Part shown: piece after piece, positions 1-11,500 of the stretch
Layout: the number at the start of each line of letters is the position of its first letter
Numbering within the stretch: position 1 is the stretch's first letter
NCBI GenBank assembly: GCA_030737835.1
Contig: CM060848.1
Location: forward strand, 14,511,254 to 14,575,253
From: Acorus gramineus
Taxonomy: Eukaryota; Streptophyta; Magnoliopsida; Acorales; Acoraceae
DNA: 64,000 nucleotides
Direction: 5' to 3'
Translations under genes and position numbers: made by a program
The notes under the pieces: model-generated
Database searches by the model: none
Seen by the model: the letters and a program-made list of their open reading frames with translations, nothing else
What the model was told of the DNA's origin: nothing

Positions 1-185
1 TAAAAAAAAATAAAAGAAAAGGGAAAAATTTTGTTAAGAAAAAAACTTTCAAATTAATTGAAAAACAAACGTGCATAGATACACCCCAAAAGAAAAACAC
101 CACAAATCATGACTAATGAAAATTACATGCAGAAGCTAATGAAGGATGTAACAGAGAGTCAGAGAGAGAGAGAGACGTCCTCCTC

Positions 186-1772
186 CTAAGGCTGTTGTTT
201 GATCCACGTGCGGCCTTCGTTGAAGTCGTGGGCGAACAATGACACATCAATCCCGCTTAGCTTCCTCTCCCAGCTCACGCGCCGCGACTTCTCGCTACCC
301 TCCCCAAAACAATCTTGCTCGGCGTAGAATATGCTATTCCTGCAAATTATCAAGCAATGTTGTAAAAAGCGCTATACGCTAATAAGAAGATTGAGGAGTA
401 AAATATTGGGTCACTGAATCAGAACTCAATCCGAAGACTTACGTGGAGTCTTTGTGGTTCCAGGCATCCCAACCAGCCGGTGTAATGGGCACGTTGAACT
501 GGGATTTGTAGAACACAACTCTCGAGTGTGTATTCCATGCCCTGCCCAGATAGGTTGGGCCGGTGCCGCTGACGATGCAGTACTTGAACACGTAGCCGCC
601 CGTGTCGCTATCGCTTCCCCTTCCTTGCGCGGTCAGGTACCCGCCTCCCCAGTCGCCCGCCGTCGAGTGCAGATGGCATCGCTGCGATTACCCGACAATG
701 TGGTTAATTAGTCACTTTTTTTTTTGTTGGGAATTGGATTATGTGTGAGAGATTGGTTGTTATTTTACTTCGAACACGGTCTTCGCGAAGCCGAAGATGA
801 AGTCAATGGCACCCTCTATGTAGCAGTTGCTGTAGAAATGGCGGCCGTTGCCGTCGAAGAGCGTGTCCTGGACGCCTACGAAACCGCAGTTGTAGAACGC
901 GGCCTTGTCCCCGTTCACCACCGCCGCCACCGCTTGGGCAATTGGTTGCTTCTGTCCTCCTCCCATGTTATACCCATTCTATATGTAGTTCAAAACAAAG
1001 CTCTTTCTATCAGGGTTGATTTTTTTTCGTTTTCAGAAATCTAATAAAAGTATGCTTTATCACACACACCTTAAAAGTGATATACTTGGCGACGAAGTTG
1101 TCTGCCTGGAGTGTGAAGGTGGCGCTCGTCTCCGTATTAAAGTTGGGGGTCACACGGCCGCCGCTCATCTTGGAATGGCCGTTCGATGCGTGGTCGCTCC
1201 ACTCGATCGTCGTCCACTGGGATCCACTGCCTTCCAGTAATATAAATGGCTTGGTGGAGGGTATCTTCACCTTCTCCCTGTTAACACAGTGTTCAAATCG
1301 CGGGTGTGCGTGCACTCAGTCATTCATGTAGTCTTAATTGAGTTTTTGAAATGTCTAATGAAATAAAAACAAAGATTAGGTGAGTATACATCGATTAGAA
1401 AATATGTACCTTATATTTTTTTTGTGAAGGTCATTAATCAATTATATATTTTAAAAAAAAACTTATAAATTGTTAAAGACGATAAAAGTGACTGCACCTA
1501 ATAATTTTTATGTATTCAATATTGATTGAATTTTTTCTTGTTATTCACGTAAAATGGTCTTACCTATACAGACCACGCTTAACAAGAATGCGGTACCACT
1601 TATCATTGTTGTTTGGAACGGCGTTAATGGCTTCTTGGATGGTCCTGTATTGGCCGGAGCCATTGAGATCGACAACGTAAGTTTTCACGATCGATGCATT
1701 GGCGCTGACCGAGACGCAATGAAAGACGACTAATAGGAAAATTGAGTGGAGCCGAAGAGAGAGGAGCAACAT
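186..1772 (-). CDS. Pectinesterase (pectin methylesterase), secreted, short type without inhibitor pro-domain
   Basis: Removes methyl esters from cell-wall homogalacturonan in the apoplast. Five exons on the minus strand: 1772-1564, 1277-1070, 978-769, 681-443, 339-186; all introns are GT-AG and the joined frame is open for 339 residues. The protein starts with a hydrophobic signal peptide ([19 protein letters not shown]) and goes straight into the catalytic beta-helix, so there is no PMEI domain. Family motifs are all present: GLYREKV (the GxYxE box, split by intron 1), QAVAA, QDTL with the first catalytic Asp, DFIFG with the second, GYLTAQGR and YLGRAW with the active-site Arg (LGRPW in many paralogues). 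The tail TWIKQQP precedes the stop. Length fits short PMEs of the QRT1/PPME1 kind; I cannot name the orthologue. A hAT-type element lies directly behind its TATA box. Nothing visible suggests inactivation. Confidence 0.93.
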
Positions 1773-1843
1773 TATTTCGTACAGGACTGATTGAGATTTT
1801 TCCTTTTCTTTTGTGGTTTAGCAAAATTAATAGATTTATTGGT

Positions 1844-1852
1844 CTTATATAG
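1844..1852 (-). promoter_or_regulatory. TATA box of the pectinesterase gene
   Basis: The minus strand reads CTATATAAG here, about 72-80 bases upstream of the start codon at 1772, a normal spacing for a plant TATA box with a short 5' leader. The bases ATATAGAC at 1847-1854 are also the left target-site copy of the transposon at 1855-2254, so the box abuts the insertion. Assignment as the working TATA box is an inference. Confidence 0.6.
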
Positions 1853-1854
1853 AC

Positions 1855-2254
1855 TAGGGCTGTAATTTGGGTTGAGTTAAACCTGATTTTTATATGGGTT
1901 GGGTTGGTCAAATCGGATTCAAGTTGATTAATTCGGGTTGACTCACAAATTGGGTTGGGTTCAGGTTGGCCTCACTCACAACCCGACCCAACCCGAACCC
2001 GTAAATTAAAAGTTAAAAAAAAAATCATGATCTTTCATTTTGTAGCTCATAATCTAGACCATTCAAATTTTAGGTAAACCTAACTAATCTTACGGATTGG
2101 GTCGGGTTGATTTATTTAATTGCAGGTTGGGTTCGGGTTAGTCCAATTCCGGTTGAAAATCAAGTTGGGTCGGATTAGGATTGAGTAGTTTAAAATTCGG
2201 GTTGGATTCGGGTTGAGGTCAACCCGAACCCAACCTACCCGAGTTGCAACCCTA
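1855..2254. mobile_element. hAT-superfamily non-autonomous element (MITE)
   Basis: The ends TAGGGCTGTAA and TTGCAACCCTA form imperfect terminal inverted repeats. They are flanked by a perfect 8 bp target-site duplication, ATATAGAC, at 1847-1854 and 2255-2262. An 8 bp duplication with TAGGG-type ends is the hAT signature. The 400 bp interior is built from degenerate GGGTTGGGTTC-like units in both orientations and codes for nothing. The intact duplication points to a fairly recent insertion. Confidence 0.85.
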
Positions 2255-2626
2255 ATATAGACTAAACATTGCCTAATTATTCATAAAAATCAAATTCAAA
2301 CAAATACGGAAGTATGTGTTTGATACAACTTAATTTGTTTCCTTTTGGATGTAAAGAAAGTTTCATTGACATATTGAGAAGATTATAATTATATATTTAT
2401 GATTATAGTAATTAAAGATTGAGAACGATTTTGTGTTAATACTAATGGAGTTTAATTTTTTGAATTGAATGTGTGATCGCATAAAGATCTTCTGCTATGT
2501 TTGATTGTTTGACAACTTGATTTGTCTAATTCTAACTATATTTGAAACTGGGCCATTATAAATGGTTTTAATTACAATCATTAATTCTATATATTGCCTC
2601 CATTTTTCAAAAACGAAAATGTTAGA

Positions 2627-2830
2627 TTTCATTATTTTTATGATTTAAAAGTCAAACAATACATGTTTTTAATTTTTAAAATAATAAACATTATTCAATG
2701 AGTATAGCTTTGATAAAAAGTGTATATTGTTTTATTTCAAATTGAATGAACTAATTTTTTATAAGTGTAAGAAAAATATTAATGAGATATATGCTTCACT
2801 GGATTTTTAATGTGAGACATAAAATTATAT
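2627..2830. repeat. Interspersed AT-rich repeat, copy 1
   Basis: This block resembles 3178-3385 in the same orientation and 36560-36790 in the opposite one. Shared signposts are a run near AATAATAAACATTATT, ATGAG.TATA.GCTTTGATAAAAA, AAGTGTAAGAA, AATGAGATATATGC and TTCACT.GATTTTTAA. No clear inverted ends or target duplication were found, so the class is unknown. Confidence 0.55.
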
Positions 2831-2904
2831 TTTAATTTTTTTAAAAAATACAAATAAATAAATAAATAGTGTAACAGTGCCCTTCCAAAAAAATATGTGC
2901 TTCT

Positions 2905-3110
2905 TTTCCTAAAGGCCCGCTGGCCACCCGTGGTCTGAGGCCTGTGGTCGGCCCGTTGGGCCCGTTCAGGTGCAACCCGCAGGCCTTATCTCCTTTTCTA
3001 TTGGGTCAGCGCGGCCCAGGCCTGCCGATAAAAAAACCGTATGCCTGGGGCTAGGCTTGGACTTGTTTTTCACGGGCCGGGCCGGCCCACCCTGGCTGTT
3101 GCTGATGCCT
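2905..3110. repeat. GC-rich repeat-like block in an AT-rich setting
   Basis: About 200 bp rich in GGCCCG, GGCCGGGCC and GGCCTG words, between two copies of the AT-rich repeat at 2627-2830 and 3178-3385. Blocks of this look are common in plant non-autonomous DNA elements, but I could not define inverted ends or a target duplication. It codes for nothing visible. Confidence 0.3.
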
Positions 3111-3177
3111 ATGTGACAGAAGTCATTTATAAATGGAAAACGTTAAGACTTAGTCACATTCACCGATCAAAATTTAG

Positions 3178-3385
3178 ATCTCACGTATTTTTTTTAAAAA
3201 AATAATAAATATTATTTAATGAGGTATATGCTTTGATAAAAAATACATATAGCTCCATTCAGAATTGAATACATCAATTTTTAGTAAGTGTAAGAACATA
3301 TTTAATGAGATATATACAACATCTAATGCGATATATGCTTCACTAGATTTTTAACGAAATATATAAGATTGTATTTTTTACTGAG
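3178..3385. repeat. Interspersed AT-rich repeat, copy 2
   Basis: Second copy of the family at 2627-2830, same orientation, with the same order of signposts (ATTTAATGAGGTATATGCTT, AAGTGTAAGAACATA, GATATATGCTTCACTAGATT). Divergence by small substitutions and indels suggests both copies are old. Confidence 0.55.
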
Positions 3386-3739
3386 AAAAAAACTGAGTGT
3401 AGTAGTGGTTATTATAAATTACAAAACCACACCTTATGCAAGCAAAATATACACATATTTTAAAAAAAAAAAACAAAATATACATTTATGCTCCTATGTT
3501 TGAATTGAAATTAACAAAGTGTAAAATGTTACTTATTTTGAAAATCAATTAAATTTTTTTATTTCAACAAGAAAACTGCACACAACCCATCCGCCCTTAC
3601 AAAATATACCATGCTAGAAGGTTGGTTGTTTATTATTATTATTGAAGTGGATATTTTTCCCTTTCAGTTAAATTTGTGAATCTTTTAGAAAATGAATTTA
3701 AACTATATGAATTTTTTTGTTGTATTTGACTGGGATTGT

Positions 3740-4540
3740 CTGATTAGGTATGTAGAAATGACTCAATGACTGGCTGTGCTTGACTGTGCTCCTAGAGTGT
3801 TGTCGCGCGACCTCTTTATAGGCTGCCTACGTACCCTTTGGGGATCAAGTCACACGTAATTCATTTTTTACCCTTGTAACAGCCTTGCCACTTAGTGTTT
3901 AGTGGGCTTTTTTTTCAGGAAAACGTCCCTAGTGTTTATACTCCACGCCGGCCCTTTGATTACTCACGTTTTATTGATAGTGGACCTTAAATGCCAATCT
4001 TGGCAGTTATAGGCGTTAGTGGTCTTCTGACCGTTTCTCCATTCTGCTCGGGGTCTCTTGATATGCTCGCCCGTACGTTTCATAGTATGTCTGCGAGGAG
4101 TAAGGTCGACCGACCAGACCTCGTATCTGGTCGTGCCTTAGACTGCTCGTCCCCGAGAAGTAAGGTCGCCTGACCAGACCTCTTGTTTGGTCGTGCCTTA
4201 GACTGCTCGTTTTGCGAGGAGTAAAGTCACTCGACCAGACCTCTTGTCTGGTCGTGCCTTAGACTAATCGTCTTCGAGGAGTAAGGTCGCCCGACCAAAC
4301 CTCTTCTCTAGTCGTGCCTTAGACTACTCGCAGTGGTATTCATTTATGAGTTGCTAGACTGTCCGCCTAAACCCTGGATTTAGTCGTGTCAGCGTCATCA
4401 TGACTAAGGATTCGGATTCAGATTCGCGGGTCCCACATGTGGCCCTTATCAATCTCGGTGTGACACCTGACAAGACATATGTCCTAGTGAAGACTCTTAC
4501 CTCCACAATTATTATTATTATGAGTCAAACCCACTCGAAA
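3740..4540 (+). mobile_element. Possible LTR remnant (Ty3-like solo LTR)
   Basis: A TATA-like stretch (CTCTTTATAGG) is followed by GGCTGCCTACGTACCC and GGGATCAAGTCACACGTA, a sequence order I associate with the R/U5 part of LTRs of large plant Ty3-type elements. No matching second LTR, coding domain, primer site or target duplication was seen, so if real this is a degraded solo LTR. The ends given are approximate. The tandem repeat at 4094-4334 lies inside it. Confidence 0.3.
4094..4334 (+). repeat. Tandem repeat, four copies of about 60 bp, each with an internal palindrome
   Basis: Units begin at about 4094, 4154, 4215 and 4275 (periods 60, 61, 60). Each reads CGAGGAGTAAGGTCG, then a hairpin of the form GACCAGA-CCTCTTG-TCTGGTC, then GTGCCTTAGACTGCTCGTC. 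The 7 bp arms pair perfectly in copies 1 and 3 and imperfectly in copies 2 and 4. The open frame across the first units is explained by the repeat and is not a gene. Confidence 0.85.
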
Positions 4541-5538
4541 AACAAAAAGAGTACTTTTTTTTTTTTTTTTTTTGTGAAGCCCTAGATTTGGCATATATAT
4601 TCAAGCTTTCAATGTCATTGTTGACCTCATTTACAATCAAAAGTATCAAAATCAAGGAGTTGATTTACCTTTGCATACATCTGTGTATAGAATTTACATA
4701 TATTTGGATCTTACATGGCTCTAGTAGTCCTGATTTAATATGAAATGTCTATCTAGCATTCTAGCTTAGACATTGTAAAATTCATTAACCTTAATGAATA
4801 TTTTAGTATAAATAAAAATAAAATAAGTTTTTTATTTAATTGTATTTTGAATTACTCTTGTTATAAAATATAATAATGAAGTTTGTGTTGTTTGGATAAA
4901 AAGTGAATAAAGTGTTAATAAAGATTTATAAAAGTTAAAAAAATGATACAGTTGATTTATAAGAGGTGATTATAGTTGATTTTATAGTGAATCCACGTAT
5001 TCTTTTAGATTAATAACCTAGAATAACTTAATTTTAGAGGTTAATTAGAATCCATATACCATTTTATATCAATTAATTTTAACATAAGTTATGTCAGGGT
5101 ATTTAATGCATTCAAATAACAAAAATTACCTATTCTGTCTAATTCCAAGTTATTTGAGGGGCTATTATGTATCCGGCCATGGCATAGATCTAGGCATTTC
5201 ACATCCCAACACAAAATTTAATTACTTATGATTGTTACATATGTTCCTCTACATTTTTGTTAATTATGATTTTATTTCATGTATCATAATTAAAATTTAT
5301 AAAGCATCGATCTTAACATCCCAAAGTTTTAAGTCCCTAAACTCTTTCTTATTAAATTAAAAGCCCTTAAAATATTTCCCCGTAAACCCCAGCGATCCGT
5401 GAAAGAAATCCAATTTATGAAGGAAAAGAAAACACACGCACACATAAACACAACCGCTGTGAAATTGTGAATCCTTGAAATCGAAGCGGAGGTCGAGATC
5501 GAGAGAGAAGAGAGAGCGAGATCCGGACTTCGTCGGCC
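4541..5538. other. Non-coding: upstream region of CASP
   Basis: A poly-T run at about 4554-4573, then AT-rich DNA with no recognisable repeat or coding potential. The last 200 bases before the CASP start codon turn purine-rich (GAGAGAGAAGAGAGAG near 5500), as plant 5' leaders often do. No convincing TATA box was picked. Confidence 0.5.
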
Positions 5539-8500
5539 ATGGAGGCCTCCCAATCAGAGAAAGGGAGCTCGGCGTCTCCGATCTCCGTCGTCTGTAGCTT
5601 CTGGAGAGGTGCGTACATCCCCTCCTTCCCTTCCTCTCTGTTTCTCTTCTGTTGCTCTTGTTTTTCTTGATAATGCCGGGATCTTGATTGAAATGTGAAA
5701 ACAATTCTTAATCTCTGAAGACTGGATTGTATGGATTGGGAAATTGAGGCGGCAAGCGCCTCAGTTCGAGATCTGCTTTAATTTGATGACTTTAGTATGC
5801 ATTTCTATGTTGATTCTATGGATATAACAAAAGACCGAAAGAGAGAAAGCGAGAGAGAGAGAGGGTGTGTGGGGACATACATAGTGAAGTTCACAGAAGC
5901 TCAAATTGATTGCTTATATGATCTGCTTGTAAATCAAGGGATTCTAATTGAAAGGAAGAAATTAACAGGTCCTAGATGTGAATATGATATTGGAAATGCT
6001 GAATTGTTAATCTAGGATTGGTTTGATGGAAGGGCCAAAATGAGGTTTTAATGATTAAGTTGAGTACAATGTGTGGCTTATTTGATTTTCTGTTCAAAAT
6101 TTGTTAATACCATGCATTTTCAGAGCTCACCTAGATTTTTAAGATGTGCCTCGAATTTGGAATATGTTTGAGCGTTTGGAAGGAAAATCATTGTTGGATC
6201 TTTGACAGGAAGTGATCACTGGAATTTTATTATGAAAGAAGATCTGATACATGTTCATGTGATTATCCCTGATTGACTGAGACCGCAGGGAGGAAGGTCA
6301 TCAATATTTGGACTTGATTGACACTGAAGCTAGAGCTATTTAACAATGTTTCTCTGTAACTAAAAATTAGGGATCAAATGAAGCATTACATGGAAGTTGA
6401 CATGGTTGCAAACTTTTTTAAATATATGTTGGATTAATGAAAGAGAGGCTTGCCTGAACGCACTAAGAAGACATTGTGCAGAAAAAAGATCTCATTTGAT
6501 TTAAAATTCATTGCAGAATTCATGCTATTTTCCTTTCTCAAATTTTTTCAAAATTCTGTGCTGTGGTTTTTATTTATGTATTTCTGTTTACCATTTATCT
6601 GCCTTTCCTTGTCCTCTTTTCATGGTTCCTCCTGCACCAGTCCTCTCCCCTCTGCTGCGATTTTTTCCCCTCAAATCCAACCGCCACCGCTGTATGGTCC
6701 CTCTCTGAGAATGACAATCCTTCCCTTGGAAACTTTTCCTTCTTCCTTGACTTTTTTTAATAGAAGATTGGAATATTCATATTAGATCAAATGACACCCT
6801 TGAACAAGATGGAGTTGAGTGATCTCTGAAAAGAAAAAAGAAAAGGGAAAGCCATAAGGAAGAAGAATAGAAGATCGGAGTAATCATAATAGATCAAATG
6901 ACACCCTTTGAAGATAGAGGGACTAACCTTAATTACATATGAATATGTGATGAACCAGTCCTAGATTCTCCAAATTAAAGAGCCACACCCCTATCCAGTT
7001 ATTTGATATTTCCCTTAATTATTGATGAAGAATCCTTCCCAAGGAGAACAAAAATCTATGCTCTAAGAGGTGCTGTAATTGCAGCCCAAGTGTTCTCATC
7101 ATACACTCTTTTACTTTGAAAGATGCATTCATTACAAACGAGCCATACACTCCAACATGTGCCATACACTCCAACATACCACATGGGGAATGACCACTTG
7201 GAACTTCACTATGTTGCTTCAATAACCTCTTTTCCTTCTATTCTGAGACCAATCACACCTGCCTTCCAAGTTGTTGAAACTTGAAACTGCATCTTGTCTC
7301 AAGTGACAAATTAACCATGTTCCATATTCTAGTACTATGTGGACAAGAATATAAGAGGTGGTCTCATCTTTCTTCATCCAATCTGCATATTTCACAAATT
7401 ACATCCCCATCATCTGTCCACTTTGGACTATTTGTCTTTGCGAGAACCTTGTCTTGTGAAAGCAATCACACAAAAAACCGAATTTTCGAATGGGAAATGA
7501 CTGCCCAAAATTGATGAGCATCTAGAGGAGGTATCATTCATGAAGGATCCAAGTTAAGTTTTTTGTAATATGATTTCACGAAGAAACAATCTGGGGGACC
7601 TGGATCCATACCACCACATCTTATTCTTCTAAGTCCAAATGTACTTCTTCCAAGGCCTTCTTCCTTGACTTTAAGGTCATTCATTCAAGCACAAATAGTA
7701 AATGAAAGCAATACCTCCAAACAAAAGCATTATATTTAATAGCATTAAGAGAATTAGGACAGCTTATCCCGCATGCAATGCTGCAACCTATGACTAACAT
7801 GAAACAAGTTTTTTTTCCCAAAGGACACTGATCTATATGGAGAATACATGGGACAGTGCTATTATGAGCTTAAAGACTTGGTGGATGCACACTGTAGGAA
7901 TATGATCTCTATCCCTTGGCCATGATGAGAGTATCAACTTTGAATTGGCCCAAAAAATTGCTTCTTGCTTTTGCATTGCATTCCTGAATTTATGTAATCT
8001 TCTAAGATGTCTTATCTCCTTTTTTTTCATTGGACGTAAGGCCTTAATATTCTCCTTCAATTGGAGTCTAACAAATGTTTTAATGAATCATGGGTGGTGG
8101 GCTCTTACCTTTCCTGCGAAAAAGGGAAGAAGGAGAGAGTTTGATGCATCATAATTAGCTTTAACTAGCGTGTTTTATTGGTTGAACTTTTCATTTCTTG
8201 ATCTTCTTACAGCTTTTTAGTAATTAATTGTACCCATTATCTAATGGAAGTTTTTCATGGCAACAACAATCTACATCAATTTTTAGGATGTTTACTTTCA
8301 TAATCTGTTGGCTTTTCTTGTATGCAGATTTTAATTTGGAGAAAGAAAGAAGCAGTTTGGATGAGCAAGGAATAAGGATTGCTGAAAATCAAGAAATCAG
8401 CCAAAAAAATCGACGAAAGCTTGCTGAAAGTACTCGAGGCATGTTCTCCATTTTATGCTATAGGCTTCCTATAACATGACATATTATTCGTTGCAGTTAT

Positions 8501-11500
8501 GTGCAAAAATTCATATCACATGTTTAATACTCTGGTGAAGATAAGGTAAAGTAGTGTGAGTGTGTGATTAAACTTAAGTTTGTCGAAGATAGAATCTTTA
8601 TACTTGTTGCAGTGTTAGTATCCCAGGATGTGATAAACATACTTCTCGAGCATCAGCTGCACCATCATAAAGCTGGTGTGATTTTCCAGCTCATCTCACA
8701 ATAGAAAATTCCTCCTTTGCCCGAGGAACAATGGCTTGTTTTAGAAGAAATAAATGGAATAATATTGTATTGAGTAATGGAGACCGAAAGATCCCTTATA
8801 TAGTTACAAGATGTACAAACCCTAGAAACAGAAAATGACCAAAATATCTATGACAAAAATTCGAGGCCCAACAACAAGCCTATATAATGACTCCAATACT
8901 CCCTCTCAAGTTGGAGCGAAGATATCAATCAAGCCCAACTTGATCAAGCTAGAACGAAGAACAGAGGGACGAACGGACTTGGTGAACATATCAACAAGCT
9001 ACTCATTGGAAAAGACAAACTGTGTCAATGGTGCCCGACTGTACTTTCTCTCGAAGAAAGTAAACATCAACCTCAATGTGTTTGGTCAGTTCATAAAGAA
9101 CTGAGTCCGAGGCAAGCATAATGGCAGATCGGTTATCACAAAACAAAGTAGATGGACCAGCTACTGGGAATGCCAACTCTGTCGAAAGAGAGCGCAACCA
9201 AATGATTTCACATGTGTTTGGCCATGGCACAATATTCTGCCTCAGCAGAAGAACGAGAGACAATACTCTGTTTTTTACTTTTCCAGGAAATAAGTACAGA
9301 AACCAGAAGTGGATCGACGATCAGTGAGTGAACCAGCATAATCTGCATCAGTGTAGCAAGAAATGATAGGCTGAGCACTAGTAGCATAGAATAAGCCAAG
9401 ACCTGGGCATGACTTCAAGTATCGAAGAATCCTGTAAACAACATCTAGGTGAGAAGTCCGTGGGGCATGCATGAATTGACTCACCACGCTGACAGCAAAA
9501 GTCAAATCAGGTCTATTATTCGTTAAGTAGATCAAACAACCCACTAGACGCTGATACAAGGAAGGATCTGGCAGAAGGTCGCCTGATTCAACACAAAGGC
9601 GATGGTTCTGGTCCATAGGAGAAGTGGCAGGGCGACATCCAAGCATACAGGTGTCCTCAAGAAGGTCAAGAGTGTATTTTCGCTGGGAGAGCGAAATACC
9701 ATGGCATGAGCGAGCAATCTCAATCCCCAAAAAATACCGAAGAGGACCTAAATCCTTCACATCAAATGCATGTCCAAGCTCAGTCTTCACTCTAACAATG
9801 TAATCAACATCATCTCCTGTGATAATGATATCATCCACGTAAACTAGAACAATGGTGCACCGTCCATTACTTCGACGAATGAAGCAAGTATGATCAGCAT
9901 GACAACGAGTGAATCCAAGAGAGAGAATGATTACACTGAATCTCTGAAACCATGCTCTCGGTGACTGCTTCAGTCCATATAGAGATTTGAGAAGAAGACA
10001 CACCTTCCCGGAATACTCCCCCTGAAGACGAAAACCAAGCGGAGGATCCATATAAATTTTCTCGGTCAAGTCGCCATGAAGAAAAGCATTTTTCACATCC
10101 ATCTGATGAAGAGGCCAGTTGTGGCAAGCAGCAAGAGAGACAAGAAGCCAAACAGTAGTCAGCTTGGCAACAGGAGCAAATGTAGCATGAAAATCCTTCC
10201 CTGGAGTCTGAGTAAAGCCTTTTGCAACAAGGCGTGCCTTATACCGCTCAACAGCCCCATCAGCCTTGTATTTTACTGTGAAAACCCATCGACAGCCAAC
10301 GGTCCTCTCCCCTGGTGGAAGATCAACTAACTCCCACGTATGATTTTTCTGCAAGGCATCCATCTCAGCGATCCATAGAGAATCCTGTAATGCCTCAGTA
10401 ACAGTACGAGGAATACGGATAGACGATGTAGCAGCCAGGTAAGCTCTGTAGGTATCGGAAAGTCCCTGATAAGAAACAAACTGGGCAAGAGGATGAGTAG
10501 TAACACAACTCCGACGACCTTTGCGAAGAGCAATAGGCACATCAGAGTTAGATGGAGGCAAATCAGAAACAGAATGTGGAGTGATCAAGGAAGAAGGTAT
10601 ACCTGAGTCCGAGGAGGATGTCGACAAGTGAGCAGGAGAGAGAGGTGGCCGAGGTCTACGAGTGTATACAATAAGAGGAGACTGTGGTGGTGACGACGGT
10701 GGTGGTGACGACTGTGGCTGTGGCAAAGGCAATGACGGAAAAAATGATATCGGTCGAACTGGTGAAGAAGAATGTTGCAGAACCGTGTCAGAAAAATATG
10801 GCACATCCTCAAAAAATGTAACATCAAGGGAATGGAACAATCTCCGAGAAATAGGATCATAGCATCTATATCCTTTGGACATGGTGGAATAACCAAGGAA
10901 AACACAACGTATAGACTTATCATCAAGCTTGGTGCGTGAGGGCCCCCTATCCTGAACAAAACAAGTACACCCAAATACTCGAGGAGTTCTGGGGAAAAGA
11001 GATAGACGAGGATACAAAACATGGAAAGGAACTTGACCTCCTAAAGTACAACTCGGAGTCCGATTAATAATAAAAGCAACAGTGAGGACTGGCACACTCC
11101 AATAGGACTTTGGAACATTCATTCCTCGAAGGAGACAACGAACCACATTCATGAGATGACGATTCTTACGTTCCGCCACCCCATTCTGCTCAGGTGTATA
11201 TGGACAAGTCAACTGTTGAAGGATTCCCAACTCATTCAGATGAGACCGAAAAGAATCCGAGACATACTCCCCCCAATTATCAGACCTGAGACTCTTGACA
11301 GTAATGTTAAACTGTGTTTTAATCATGCGAAAAAAAAATTAACACATTGAGAGGATACCTCAGACCGAGATTTAAGAAGATAAACCCAAGTATATCTAGA
11401 AAAATCATCAATGAATGTCAAGTAATATCTATGACCACCAAAAGCAGTAACAGGAGAGGGACCCCACACATCAGAATGAATCAAATCAAACAACCCAGAA

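Noticed and set aside
454-1331. Several plus-strand open frames over the pectinesterase
   Set aside because: They are antisense shadows of exons 2-4 of the minus-strand gene, which has clear family motifs and proper splice sites.
4541-4585. Short open frame ending in a phenylalanine run
   Set aside because: The run is a poly-T tract; no family resemblance.
8424-8436. GT at AAAGTACT as donor for CASP intron 2
   Set aside because: It would delete conserved residues (STR) that the GC donor keeps.
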